Of a stretch of 64,000 nt of DNA, positions 21,341 through 31,540 are shown one piece after another. The stretch comes from Branchipolynoe longqiensis (Eukaryota > Annelida > Polychaeta > Phyllodocida > Polynoidae), in NCBI GenBank assembly GCA_030323885.1, contig CM059186.1, positions 147,499,810 through 147,563,809 of the forward strand, read 5' to 3'. The translations under genes were made by a program, and so were the position numbers. The stretch's first letter is position 1, and each line of letters begins with the position of its first letter. The notes beneath the pieces were generated by a model. It did no database searches. It had not been told where the DNA came from and saw only the letters and a list, made by a program, of their open reading frames with translations.

Positions 21341-21768
21341 GACTTCATGCAATGTAATTACTATGCTTTGTCATAAAATGATGTGTTATGCATTTGATAA
21401 ATTAAGCACAATCAGAATATGTACAAATCAAAAATGTATATGAGAAAGTTTATTCATAATATGCTAGATGCCACTCTATTTTGTGAAAGACTTAAAATAT
21501 TTTAATATCCAATTTTGTACATTTGCTATATAGTATTTTGGCTTTCCTTGTTTATACAATTGTACATCTATTATATGCAAAACATTTTCCAATTAATTAT
21601 GAAAAAAAAATTCTTGTTATTACTATCAATGTCTCTGAAATAAAATTGGCATACTATTAATTGATGCATATAAGAGAACTAACACGTACCTCAATCACCA
21701 TTAGGTCAATAATTTTAGTGCCATCTTTGTTGGAGCGGTTGCTACATTTTTGCTTTGTTCTATTGCAG

Positions 21769-21963
21769 CATGACAGTGGCGGCCCCCTAATTTGCATGGT
21801 TGTAGCAGGTTGGAGAGAGGTAAGCTCTCCAACCTGTGTAGGTCGGTATGAGCTGGTAGGAACCACGTCATGGGGACCTACTGGATGTGGAACTCACCTG
21901 GCTGTTGGATTCACACAAATTTCCTACTTCTGTTACTCGATTAAATCTAAGACTGGTGTATAA
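21769..21963 (+). CDS. Trypsin-like serine protease, terminal exon
   Basis: The exon opens after a good acceptor (pyrimidine-rich stretch, TTCTATTGCAG) with HDSGGPLICM, the catalytic serine motif of chymotrypsin-family proteases, and goes on with GRYELVGTTSWGPTGCG and GFTQISYFCYSI, the last strand and C-terminal helix start, then TAA at 21961-21963. The residue before Asp is His where Gly is usual, and the insert between LICM and GRYELVG is longer than in trypsin. The preceding Cys and the His and Asp catalytic exons are not visible in the window. It may be the last exon of a secreted protease gene with distant upstream exons, or an isolated remnant. Confidence 0.6.
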   Translation, partial: HDSGGPLICMVVAGWREVSSPTCVGRYELVGTTSWGPTGCGTHLAVGFTQISYFCYSIKSKTGV

Positions 21964-22305
21964 AATAATGAATGAATATTAAGCACATGAAAATACATAT
22001 TTATGATTTTCAAAGTAAATAATTTTTTTAATATAATTGCAAATTTTCAACAAATTTCTCCTAATAAATGGGGAAGATAATTTTCACTACATTTGAAAAT
22101 AAGTTCATGCCATTGTTTGCTTGGTTCTTGTCAGTAGCAGTGTGCTGATGATACAAGAATACATTGTTAGTTGTTCTTTATTTAATTATTTGCTAATGTT
22201 ATTTGAATAATTATACTCTTAATTTTACACGTGGACTAGGCCTATTCATAGTGCAGGTATTCTTCATTTATTTGTACTGGGCTTCTAGAGTTCTTGCAGT
22301 TAACA
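21964..22305. other. AT-rich non-coding stretch
   Basis: No ORF, SINE or repeat that I can support between the protease exon and the next SINE-like unit. Confidence 0.5.
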
Positions 22306-22400
22306 GGGCCTCGGTAGCTCAAATGGACTGCAGTAACCTGAAGGCCTGAAGGTATCTGGTTCAATTCCTAGTCTGGCAAGCTTAAATGTTTTATTTTTTT
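22306..22400 (+). repeat. tRNA-derived SINE head, copy d
   Basis: CCTCGGTAGCTCAAATGGACTG (A-box-like) and TCTGGTTCAATTCCTAG (B-box-like) at tRNA spacing. A different tRNA head from copies a-c. Confidence 0.6.
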
Positions 22401-22626
22401 TATTTAGGCCTATAAATGCACAAATACATTAATAAATAAGTCAATATGCATACACAATTTGATTAATTATATCTATGGAATTGTTTGATGTGTGCGACAT
22501 CATCCTGATATTGTTCCGATGTCAAGACATGCATCGGCACTAGATTGGGGGTCTGATAACCTTCCGAACCCATTTTCCCCATCTGAAATAGGTTGTAGTA
22601 ACGTCGGGAAGAAGTAGAGTATTCCA

Positions 22627-22812
22627 TGTTATTTAAAGTTGAAGTCCGATGGCTTAGATCTTTCTGAGATAAATATATTAAGCTGATTGTTATAATCTAC
22701 CTTCCTTTAGTTTGAAGTAACTTTTATTTTAAATGACTACCTTTTGAGAGACTTGAAGTATAAACATATCAAATTAGTTTTGGCAAGCACGCCAAAACTC
22801 ACACCATAGGTA
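22627..22812 (+). repeat. Dispersed repeat, family also at 56.2 kb
   Basis: Shares AAAGTTGAAGTCCGATGG, CTACCTTTTGAGAGA and GGCAAGCACGCCAAAACTC, in the same order, with 56165-56290. Contains GTTTTGGC AAGCAC GCCAAAAC, an 8-bp inverted repeat. Confidence 0.65.
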
Positions 22813-23960
22813 ACAGGTTATATTAAATTGACTCAGTATTCCCTTCTATGTGGCAATATATGCTCAATAAGTGCATTATTATCTAAGTTAAATATGTAGA
22901 ATCAAATCTAAATAATTGAACAATGCAAACTCGGATGAATGGTATATATTTGGACTTTTTAATGCACTAGAATGGTAACCCTATAGTTCTAGGCTCTTAT
23001 TGTGGGGTTAATTTGACTTCTCTCTCCCGTCATCGTGAGAGAGAAGTCATCGTGCGGGCGCCAGCAATAGTTTCATACCGCGCCGGGAGATGCCATGTCA
23101 TCATCACTTAGGTGGAGGAGTTGCGACATGGTGTTGTATTGTGATAGTTTGTCTCTGTGGCAAAGGTGGGTTGGTTTGTTGGTACATTCAGCTTCTTAGA
23201 TGTTTGTCAGAGGTTCTTAGATGTTCGTCAGCGGGTGCCGGGGGTGCCGGGTTGGTCAGAAGGCCCATCCCAGCGGTGAGTAGCCGGGTTCGCCCGCCGG
23301 GACCGGGAGTGCCGGGTTTTGTTCCAGAGTAAATTGTCCGTCGCAGTCCACGCCCAGGTCGTAGTGGCCGATATCAACTTGACTTTGACTTTGGGGGTGG
23401 TTTGTAACCTTATGACGGGTACTGGTTGCAAAACTGCAACATTAATAGAGGGGCTCCGATAAATCGGCCCAATCTTTGGTTGAAGACTTATCTTCAGTAG
23501 TGAGTGTTGTAGAAGCTGAGGACATCTTTACAACGTTGTAATGGCGAAACGTTGAGGCGGCCCCCGAATCTCTTCGGCCTGGCGGTAGTTGAGTGGTAGT
23601 TGGCACTTGTATCAAGTCGACAGCAGCAAGGGTTTTGAGGAAGGGCGGGTAAAGATGGGTGCAGCATGGTTCCAGCAACGAGAACAAAGTGAGAGAAAAG
23701 GTACAGTTTTGCTCGCTTTATATAGCAGCTTGTGCGCCGCAAAATGTCACGACTACGTACACTTTCATAACTTTGTAACAATTTAGTCTAGAGATCATGG
23801 GCCAAATGTATGAAGCCGGGTTAGCGGTCGAAACCTGTGGTTGGCGCGGATTTCCGGGGTTAGTGGCGAAAAGTCGCAATGTATGTACCCGGGTTAGGCA
23901 AACGCCTCGAGAGTTAACGTCACCTACACTAAAACCAAGAAATATCAAGTTTAACGTTGG
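22813..23960. other. Non-coding stretch with a 13-bp hairpin
   Basis: Only short unsupported frames. It holds a perfect inverted repeat, TGACTTCTCTCTC at 23014-23026 and GAGAGAGAAGTCA at 23037-23049 with a 10-base loop, and a GC-richer part at 23.1-23.9 kb with no recognisable coding sequence. Confidence 0.5.
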
Positions 23961-24388
23961 TGTTAGGGACCGATTAGGCCCAAATCTATTCAATGCGATC
24001 ATATTTAACAGAATTACATACGCAATAAGTGAAATTTGATCAAATTAACCGCAAAATCGAACCGATGTTAACGCCCCAGCTATATCGGCGGCGATATTAA
24101 TATTGTCGAATCGATGAATGTAAACTAAACAAATCGCCGCCGCCGCCCGCCACAGTGCTCACCGGCAACAGGCTCAGCAATAGCAACTGGCTGGTGCCTG
24201 GCGGTGTTAGGTACCGATTAGGCCCAAATCTATTCAATGCTATCATATTTAACAGACTTACATACTTTAACAGTGATATTTTATCAAATTAACCGCAAAT
24301 TTGAGCCGATAAAGGCGATATTAACTCTGCCGCTACATCGGCGGCGATACTAATATTGTCGAATCAATGAATACAAAACAAATAGCGG
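23961..24388. repeat. Direct repeat pair, about 185 bp
   Basis: Copy one at 23961-24147 and copy two at 24207-24388 share CCGATTAGGCCCAAATCTAT, CAAATTAACCGCAAA, TCGGCGGCGATA and AATATTGTCGAATC in order, with moderate divergence. Confidence 0.85.
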
Positions 24389-24660
24389 TGCTTGCTGGGA
24401 ACAGGCTCACCAGTAACAAGGCTGCTGGTTCCCAGCCGCCGAATCAGCTGCGATATTGTGAAGTAGCGGTGCTCGCCGGGAACAGGCTCACCATTACCAA
24501 GGCTGGTGGTTCCTGGCCACCGAATCGGCTGCGATATTGTGAAGTAGCGGTGCTAACCGGGAACAGGCTCACCAGTAACAAGGCTGCTGGTTCCCGGCCG
24601 CCGAATCGGCTGCGATATTGTGAAGTAGCGGTGCTCGCAGGGAACAGGCTCAGAAGGATT
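24383..24660 (+). repeat. 81-bp tandem repeat, 3.4 units
   Basis: TAGCGGTGCT occurs at 24383, 24464, 24545 and 24626, an exact 81-bp period (27 codons, so the frame stays open through it). Each full unit contains GGGAACAGGCTCACC facing GGCTGCTGGTTCCC, which can pair. Confidence 0.92.
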
Positions 24661-25789
24661 TCCCTAATCTATAAATAACGCATTGGTTAGCTAACTCCGG
24701 CACGGTTTGGTCACATACATTTCCAGTGACACATATTCCAATACCGATGTTAGCTAACCCGCCGCCCGTCCTTAACACCGGAGCCGATAAAAAGTTGGCC
24801 CCATATCTAATTTACATACGCGTGTCCGCCAGCTCTGCATGGATACTCGGCGTAGTTCCAATAGACCCGCTAGGCGTGGTCAATATACGTATTTAATGTT
24901 AAGGTTTGAGTATAGCTGGCGCCAGCGGCCATTTGAATAAGTATCCGACTCCACCTTGTTCAATTTCCCATGTTGCAACGAACATCGACAATTGCTTTGG
25001 ATTTGACAATTTGATGCTTCATCGGACTAGGCAGCTTTAACTGTTTTATCAATTCCAAGCAGATATGTATCCCTTTTTCATTTTCTCGCTTCTCTTCTCT
25101 CTCCTACCCCCCTTTTTTTTTTCTCTCTCCTTTCTTTCCTTTTCTTTTCTTTCTTTCCTTTTCCATAAAACTGTTGTATGTGAGCTATCTGTTGCACCTA
25201 ACTATTAGACTAGCTGGCTGTATACAGGTTAAACCTACATATGAGTGTTAATTAGAAACACTAACTATATCATATGATCATCCATATCGCCCACCCACAG
25301 GAGCCGAAACTGATACACCATAGAACCTAAGAATTTAAAGAAAAATGTACCAAGATTAACTTCAAACAAAAATGTGGTGTCTGAATATGAATAATATGTT
25401 GAGAATATATACTAGCATTACCAGAGTAACGTACTACAATAGAGGTCTTGAGGATTATCCTAATCTTTTTGCTGCAAGATTACCCCAAATTTTTAAGTCT
25501 AAAATGAATATCAGACTAAATTCTGAAAGCACCACAAACAACATAAAATTCTCTGTGGCCACCATTAAAATACAAATGCTGTGAGGAATCAACAATGTGT
25601 TCGCATGCACTGGCGGCACAAGTACTGACAGCAAAGAAAGGTAGGTGACCATGAAAATAAATACTAGCTCGAAAATAAAATCACTTTTAGTCATTAAGAG
25701 CGCAAACAAAATCTTCTCTAATCCACACTAGAGAAAAATAACCCACCTCCAGCACAAACGGCTATTTCATACCTAAATGCCGCGAAAAC
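24661..25789. other. Non-coding stretch with pyrimidine-rich tract
   Basis: Includes a C/T-rich tract at about 25075-25162. A 70-residue frame at 25372-25584 lies upstream of the LINE ORF2 and could be the end of its ORF1, but shows no motif. Confidence 0.4.
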
Positions 25790-26224
25790 ATGGCTGAGGA
25801 GATTGACAGCAGACTAGGCAGGGGCATGCATTTTGCTCATCTAAACTGCCAAAGTGCCTACAGCAAAATTGACAGCATTAAGCTGCACTTAAATATTTGT
25901 AAATTTGATGTATTAACACTGTCAGAGACATGGTTTCATGAACTACATAGTGACCAACTTCTAGAAATAGATGGGTACAGACTTGTGAGAGAGGATAGAA
26001 AAACACTGACCAGTTCAGAAATACAAAAAAGGGGTGGAGGGGTTGCAATATACAGCAAAAAAAACCTAAACTCAGAACATAGGACTCTACAAGAAGCAAA
26101 CAGATCCGACACAAATATTGAATTAGTATGGACCACTAATACAAAATGAGAAACAAGCACAAATAGCCATAGGGAGTCTATATAGACCGCCAAATGGGGA
26201 CATTGAGGATTTCACCACACAATT
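25790..26224 (+). pseudogene. LINE apurinic-type endonuclease, N-terminal half
   Basis: The frame to 26149 shows HFAHLNCQSAYSKIDSI, FDVLTLSETWFHE (catalytic Glu) and GGGVAIYSKK, then after a stop or shift near 26147 the frame encodes IAIGSLYRPPNGDIEDF. These are the ordered motifs of AP-type endonucleases that nick the target DNA. It ends where the Ngaro element starts. Confidence 0.88.
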
Positions 26225-26327
26225 CACAACGAGACGGGAGTGACATAATCTGGATTTAATCAGGAGAACAACAGTTACAAAGACAAACAAGACATCAGAA
26301 CAAAACAGAACTTTGGCAATCTCAACC
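26225..26327 (-). repeat. Ngaro B2 terminal repeat
   Basis: 103 bp from CACAACGAGACGGG to GGCAATCTCAACC. Four mismatches against B1 at 26591-26693. Confidence 0.92.
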
Positions 26328-26390
26328 CTACCGCGCCTCAAACGCTGTGAGCTATTGCCCTTTGTAGTTGAGGGGTGGGCACCGGCTGAA

Positions 26391-26584
26391 TCAAACGGGT
26401 GTAGTGGTCGGGTTGGTGTCCAGGCGTCGACTGCCGGTTGGTCGTGCGCAGGTGGTTAGCGTTGTTTTGTATGATGCGTTTTTGAATCGATAGGTGGTGC
26501 CAGGGTCGGGCCGGATAGGTGGAGTGGTTGAAAGTCTACCACCCCACGTCCCGCTGTGAATTACCCATGTTAGCGCCAACATGG
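26391..26584 (-). repeat. Ngaro A2 repeat
   Basis: Starts TCAAACGGGTGTAGTGG and ends GTTAGCGCCAACATGG. Matches A1 (31398-31506 plus 33606-33760), but lacks a 70-bp segment (about 33633-33700) present in A1. Confidence 0.9.
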
Positions 26585-26590
26585 ACAATT

Positions 26591-26693
26591 CACAACGAGA
26601 CGGGAGTGGCATAATCTGGATTTAATCAGGAGAACAACAGTTACAGAGGCAAACAAGACATCAGAACAAAACAGAACTTCGGCAATCTCAACC
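26591..26693 (-). repeat. Ngaro B1 repeat
   Basis: 103 bp, matches B2. It ends inside or next to the recombinase C-terminus, as in other Ngaro elements. Confidence 0.92.
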
Positions 26694-27512
26694 AAATAAG
26701 GTAGAGAGTTCTCGAGTGGCTTCCACGAAGGCCGTCTTTGGTGCGCATGTGTACATGGCGTCAGATCTCCAGGCCCTGAGTTGTTGTACGTCATCGGCCG
26801 AGTCTCCTGCCTTCGCGCATGCCTGTGCTCCACCTCTTCGTAGTCCGTGGAGGGTGAACGTGTCGGGGTCAGGGTGGTGATGGGCCCGGAGAGCCTTGCG
26901 AATGGCAGTCGTGAGGGTGCTGGCGGTCAATGGTTGTCGATCCGGGGTGATGAACACAAGGTCGGATGGTGCGTCCGGGTTGGCCTCGGAGTAACGAAGC
27001 CAGGCGCCGACTGGGCAGTACTGGGAGCTGGGGATGGAGTGGAGTCGTACGGTGTAGTGGAGTCGTACGGTGTAGTGGTCTGCCTGAGATTGGGCTGCCT
27101 TGGTGGAACGGACGTGGACGAGGAGGTCGTCCTTGTCGCTGGTGATGTCGCATCGCCTGAGAGTGTGGTGGGTTGATTTGCTGCTCGGGAGTAGTACGTT
27201 GCTCTGGCGCAGGAGGGTGAAGAACATCATGAGGGTGGCGGAAGTCAGTACCAGTGCAGCGGGCCCGCCGGCCTTGAAGTAACGGACGACAGCCATGACC
27301 TGGGTGGTGGTGAGGGGCGGGGCCGGCGCTGGGACATGGATGGAAGTGCGAGTCACCCCTTTCTTGACGAGTTGGACGGGGTAGGTGTCGAACCCCACCG
27401 GTGAGCCGCCGAGCAGTCGGGTCCAGGTCCGGGCTCCACTCAGATAGTTCAGCACGGTGCCCGGAGACCTGAGCGTCCTGTCGAGGTGTGCAATGTAGGC
27501 CATTACGTCCAT
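26688..27512 (-). CDS. Tyrosine recombinase of the Ngaro element
   Basis: A 274-residue open frame. N-terminal helical part (MDVMAYIAHLDRTLRSPGTV, YLSGARTWTRLLGG) is the core-binding domain; the catalytic domain has the first Arg in FFTLLRQSNVLLP, the HxxR motif in LHGLRRGGAQACAKAG, and WRSDAMYTCAPKTAF with the likely nucleophilic Tyr. It would integrate the circular cDNA. A six-residue in-frame tandem duplication (YTVRLH twice) at about 27044-27080 lies between the first Arg and the HxxR motif. The frame is otherwise intact; the upstream start is uncertain, as the frame may continue from the pol ORF. Confidence 0.9.
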   Translation of the reverse strand: MDVMAYIAHLDRTLRSPGTVLNYLSGARTWTRLLGGSPVGFDTYPVQLVKKGVTRTSIHVPAPAPPLTTTQVMAVVRYFKAGGPAALVLTSATLMMFFTLLRQSNVLLPSSKSTHHTLRRCDITSDKDDLLVHVRSTKAAQSQADHYTVRLHYTVRLHSIPSSQYCPVGAWLRYSEANPDAPSDLVFITPDRQPLTASTLTTAIRKALRAHHHPDPDTFTLHGLRRGGAQACAKAGDSADDVQQLRAWRSDAMYTCAPKTAFVEATRELSTLFG

Positions 27513-27701
27513 TTGCGTGGGCGTTCGCCGGTTGAATCCTTTGGTCCTTGCGAATTGTATGTACTTCTTCGACTGCAGTCGCTTGTTCTTCCAGGTTCCC
27601 TTGGCCAGTCCAGCGTCGAGCAGCTTCAGTATACGGCTTCGTTCGTCGTCCAGGTCACCTGGGAAGAGAGAGGCAATTATACAAGCTTCCCAGGGGACAG
27701 G

Positions 27702-28415
27702 CTATATTGGGGGTCTGTATTGGTCGAGGTGGTGATGGACTCTTATGCGCTCGAGTGCTCTTTCCAGGCATCCGATCTGAGCCTGCGTGTTGGTCGCGGG
27801 GTCGGTGTGTCTTCTGCTGAGGGCGTCAGCAAGCACAAGCTCTTTGCCCGGCTTGTGGACGACCTTCACAAGGTAGCTGTGGTTGGCAGCAAACCTCCAG
27901 ACCTCTCGGGCGCAGGCACAGAGTATGGGGTCGCGCCCGGCGCTGAATGACAGCACCTGCTGAGAGGCCTGGTTGTCGGTGTTCACAACCACGGTGTACT
28001 TGTGAGGTTCGGGTGCGGCCAGGTTGTTGAGGGCTACGATGAGGTTCATGGCCTCGAGCTGGTTGATGTTGTAGCCGTGGTCGGTTATGTCTTGGGCGTA
28101 TTCTTCCGAGAAGAAACCTCTGGGGGAGTAAGCCCCACCCCCTCTTAGGGTTTAGTCGCATTCAATGGTCCATTCTTCGTGTGGGTCCGGGTGGAGGAGG
28201 ATGATGCCATTCGTTGTTTCTGCGTACCTCAGGAACCAGTTTATGTCCATCGCGAGCTCTGATGGTATGGTATGCTTGCCGGTTGGGGGGGCCTCCCTGA
28301 GGGCTGTGAGGATCCTCCCCATGAAGCGGCGTGCTGGCTGGACGCAACGCACCACATGTTGAAGCCTACCGACTAACCTTTGTAGTTCTCGACAGGATGC
28401 TCTTCGCCCAGTCAT
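27702..28415 (-). pseudogene. Ngaro RNase H region
   Basis: Frame 28415-28152 covers the RT-RNase H connection (LQRLVGRLQHVVRCVQPAR, RFMGRILTAL, ELAMDINWFLRYAE, the first acidic site in EWTIECD). After a stop at 28152 the frame 28049-27702 has ALNNLAAPEP, VVVNTDNQASQQVLS and GKELVLADALSRRH, the later acidic sites. Between them about 100 bases are out of frame. The domain removes RNA from the cDNA hybrid. Confidence 0.85.
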
Positions 28416-28450
28416 CCAGAGTCTACATTCGGCAAGGACATCGGCCAGCT

Positions 28451-28486
28451 TTGTGTCGGGTATTCGTATTTGTGTCGGGTATTCGT
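28451..28486. repeat. 18-bp tandem duplication in the Ngaro pol
   Basis: TTGTGTCGGGTATTCGTA occurs twice in a row. A similar 18-bp doubling lies in the recombinase at 27044-27080. Confidence 0.85.
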
Positions 28487-28623
28487 ATCTCGTCCACCGA
28501 AAAGTGGTATCCTAGCCACTCGAGGCTCTTGGTTGGTGGGACGCATCTGGCTGGGGATAGGGCTATTCCGAGTTCCTCGGCGAGGTGGGTCACGTCCTCG
28601 TATGCGTCCTGGGCCTTTTTTAA

Positions 28624-29979
28624 TCAGGGCGCGGCCCCGACAAAGTCGTCGAGGTAGCATAAGGCATGATGTCCACGTTGCCTCAGTAGGTAGATGATGG
28701 CGTTTGTCGTTCTGGCGCATGCCAATGACGAGGTTCGGCACCCGAACGGTGGTGCGACATCGAAGTAGGTCAAGCCGTCCAGGTTTATGCCGTATAGTGG
28801 GATGGAGAGGGGACAGGCGCGGAGTTGTCGATACGCTCGCGCCAGGTAGGCCGACCAGAGGTAGCAGGTGTCTCCGAGGCGTGTCACTTCATCGGCTAGG
28901 TCTTGTATCCCTGGTAGTGTGTAGGTCGTCGGTCGACCTTGGTATTGGCCCTTCCTGATGCCCGATTTAACGCTTGCCCCCCTGGGGTAGCTGAGGTCGA
29001 CGATGTGGCGCCTCTCATTGGTGTTCTTCTTTGGGTGGGTCATCATCGGGCTGGTCTGCGCCCAGGGGAAGAAGGGGGGCCTCTCGAACGGTCCGAGCAG
29101 TGCTCCATGTTTGACCTCAGTTCGCACGTAGGTCTGTATCCAGGTCATGTGTGCCGGGTCCTCCTTGTGATTGGCACTCGAGGGGATGGGTGCTTCGTCT
29201 CCGGTGAAGTCTGCGGGCCATCCAAACTCCAGGTACTCGAGGAGCTGTTGGTCGTGGTATCCTGCTAGAAGTTCTCTCCATTTGTTTATTTTTAGGCCTG
29301 ACGGTACTGGCACGCGGGCGACGACATGATTGGGCAAACCTGTCTCATGAACCTTGTCGTATATGGTCCGGTAAGTGTGGTCGGACCAGGCCTCTCTGAC
29401 TGTAGTGGGCCAGATCCTTTGCAGGGTCAGTTGGTATGAGGCCGGGGTGTGTGGAGGGTTGTAGGGGGCGGCCACCGATGTTAAATCGCCATTTGTTATA
29501 GCGTTGATGTCGTTCCACGCTTGTCGCCTGGCGTCGTATGTGAGGGCTTGGTCGGTTTCCAGCTGGGAATTGCTGGGTAGAGTGTACACTCCGACGATGT
29601 TTGGGAGGGCTGCTCCATTGTTGTTGCCGATCGCCGGACTGACTGGGAGGGCGGGTCTGATGGTGGTTGTTGCTGTGCGGTTGTTGTGTTGTCGGATGGG
29701 CGTGTCTGGTGTGTAGACTTCGCTGTGGTAGTGGGCGTGGCCGTCATTGCTCCTAATGGTGGCATTAGTGTGTGGTTTGTGAAGGTTGTTATCGGGGCAG
29801 TAGTGTGTTAAGCAGGTCAGTAGGACGCCAGTATCTGTGTTGCTATCCAGGTCAGCTGTGGCGTGAGCGCCTTGTAGCGTGGGGTCGTGGCCCGGGTCGG
29901 CACTAATGGGTGGGGGGTGAGGGCCGGTGCGTGACCCGCTTAATGAGGTCAGCTCCCGGGCATCGGCGGTCGAGCACAT
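28624..29979 (-). pseudogene. Ngaro pol N-terminus and reverse transcriptase
   Basis: A 451-residue frame. The first 200 residues are Thr/Asn/Pro-rich linker. From about residue 215: VPVPSGLKINKWRELLAGYH, GALLGPFERPPFFPW, NERRHIVDLSYPRGASV, YQGRPTTYTLPGIQDL, the RT palm LWSAYLARAYRQLRACP (Ser and Ala replace the usual Asp and other residues of the KxD-type motif), FGCRTSSLACARTTNAIIYL and the catalytic ALCYLDDFVGAAP before a stop. It is clearly a DIRS-order RT. The replaced Asp at LWSAYLARA would remove one catalytic acid, so this copy could not polymerise even if the frame were whole. Confidence 0.88.
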
Positions 29980-30103
29980 GGTGGTAAGTGGGTCACTGGT
30001 GGCATGGGTAGCTGGAGGGAGGGGGCCCTGGTCTGGGCTGTAGTGGTTAAGTCTATGGAGGTTACCTTGTTTATCGTGAGTGTGGTTGGCAGCGGACGGG
30101 GGC

Positions 30104-31081
30104 TCAGCACCACCGGAGGGTACTGTGTTGAGAGCCGCCGGCTGGCTTACTGAAAACCCGTGCTAGACGGCTCAGTCTCGCTGCTTGTTTCTTCTCTAGG
30201 GCGCGTTTCTTGTTGTTACATTCATTCTCTCTATGGGGATTGGCTTTCCGGTACTTATTCGCGCACCAAGCGCATACATGGCAGTAACGGTTCGGTAGTG
30301 TACCATGTGTCGCTGAGTGACCGCAGTCGTTTCCCCAATTCCACTGGTGGCAGGGGCGCCCATCTGTGGTTGTCGAGAACTCGGTGCGGTTACCGTAGTC
30401 GTAGCCGCCGTTATCCTCCGTACGTTTTTGGTAATCGTTAGCCTTTTTCTTTTTAGTCGCCAGTCGAGTTCCGAATGCCTGAGCGTCCCTCTGGACGTCT
30501 TTGATCGCGTATATGTCGTCCCACCCGCGTGGTAGTCGCCTGTCGTCAATCGTACTGAATACGCGTTCAGACCACAGTAAGCATGTGTCCCAGTCCCAAT
30601 CCAGCGCCATTGTGCTGAGTTGCTCCTGATGTTCGCGGAGTGGGTCTATCCAGGCTGTCAGGATGCTCGAATCTTTACACATCCTGAACAATGCGCTAAA
30701 ATACTCCATACATGTGCTTTCACCCAAGTCAACTTTCCCCTTCCTGTCTCCTCTGATTTCAAATGTGTGTGGCATGAGTGAAATCCTATCTCGTTTGGAT
30801 GAGTGGGAGCCTGTGTGTCTGAATAATTCCTCGATCGATCCTCTGTGGTCCGACTCAGAATCGCTGTAGGAGGGGGATCTTTTTCTGTTGTATCTCCTAC
30901 ATGGTCGCATGCTGTTCTCATGGCGGATGTAGTGACTCCGGGGGTCTGGGGATCGTGTGGTAGTCCTCGTGTGAGAGCGGCTCCTGCTGTGTCTTTTCCG
31001 TCTCGGGCTGGCACTGCGGCGGCCATTGCACGATCCATGTGTGGCTGGATCCGCTACTTCCGCCGTGTTCGTCGTGGTCAC
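30104..31081 (-). CDS. Gag-like protein of the Ngaro element
   Basis: A 325-residue open frame. N-terminal 100 residues are Arg/Ser-rich (RKRHSRSRSHTRTTTRS), then a helical core (CMEYFSALFRMCKDSSIL, LWSERVFSTIDDRRLPRGWD) and a Cys/His cluster: PCHQWNWGNDC, H, then CHVCAWCANKY and HRENEC. The same pattern occurs in the GC-rich DIRS fragment at 48889-50064. DIRS-type Gag is thought to package element RNA. The frame is unbroken, so this ORF could still be expressed, but the element's other genes are dead. Confidence 0.82.
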   Translation of the reverse strand: MTTTNTAEVADPATHGSCNGRRSASPRRKRHSRSRSHTRTTTRSPDPRSHYIRHENSMRPCRRYNRKRSPSYSDSESDHRGSIEELFRHTGSHSSKRDRISLMPHTFEIRGDRKGKVDLGESTCMEYFSALFRMCKDSSILTAWIDPLREHQEQLSTMALDWDWDTCLLWSERVFSTIDDRRLPRGWDDIYAIKDVQRDAQAFGTRLATKKKKANDYQKRTEDNGGYDYGNRTEFSTTTDGRPCHQWNWGNDCGHSATHGTLPNRYCHVCAWCANKYRKANPHRENECNNKKRALEKKQAARLSRLARVFSKPAGGSQHSTLRWC

Positions 31082-31397
31082 CGATACCCTGTCCTTTGTC
31101 GACTCGAGTGCGTTAATCCTGGTGATCAGACCGTGTCGAGTTTGTCACTTAGTGTTTTTTCAATTTGTGTTAGGCCGTTGGCCGGAGAGATCGAATGGCT
31201 GGCGCGTTGTGTTTTGGTGCCGTCCGTCTCGCTGCTGTTTGGCGTGCATAAGGAAGATCCTCCCGGTCGTGTTCCTTTAGGTGTTGTGATGAACACCTTT
31301 GTAACTATCAACCAGGGAGGGCCTCTGGATCTGGGTGTTCGTTTCGGCATCCTGTTTCTTTGGCGTTCGTGTGAGGATCTTGCGGCGTCAGGCTGCA

Positions 31398-31506
31398 TCA
31401 AACGGGTGCAGTGGTCGGGTTGGTATCCAGGCGTCAACTGCCGGTTGGTCGTGCGCAGGGGGTTAGCGTTGTTTCATATGATGCGTTTTTGAATCGATAG
31501 GTGGCG
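31398..31506 (-). repeat. Ngaro A1 repeat, first part
   Basis: Matches 26391-26499 (TCAAACGGGTGCAGTGG to GATAGGTGGCG). Continues at 33606 after the RTE insertion. AGGTGGCG at 31499-31506 is the left copy of the insertion's duplication. Confidence 0.88.
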
Positions 31507-31540
31507 TTCTTGAGTCGATAGGTTGAATCGATAGGTGGGA

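Noticed and set aside
23090..23960. Short frames in the GC-richer stretch
   Set aside because: No motif, no consistent frame, and similar length frames on both strands.
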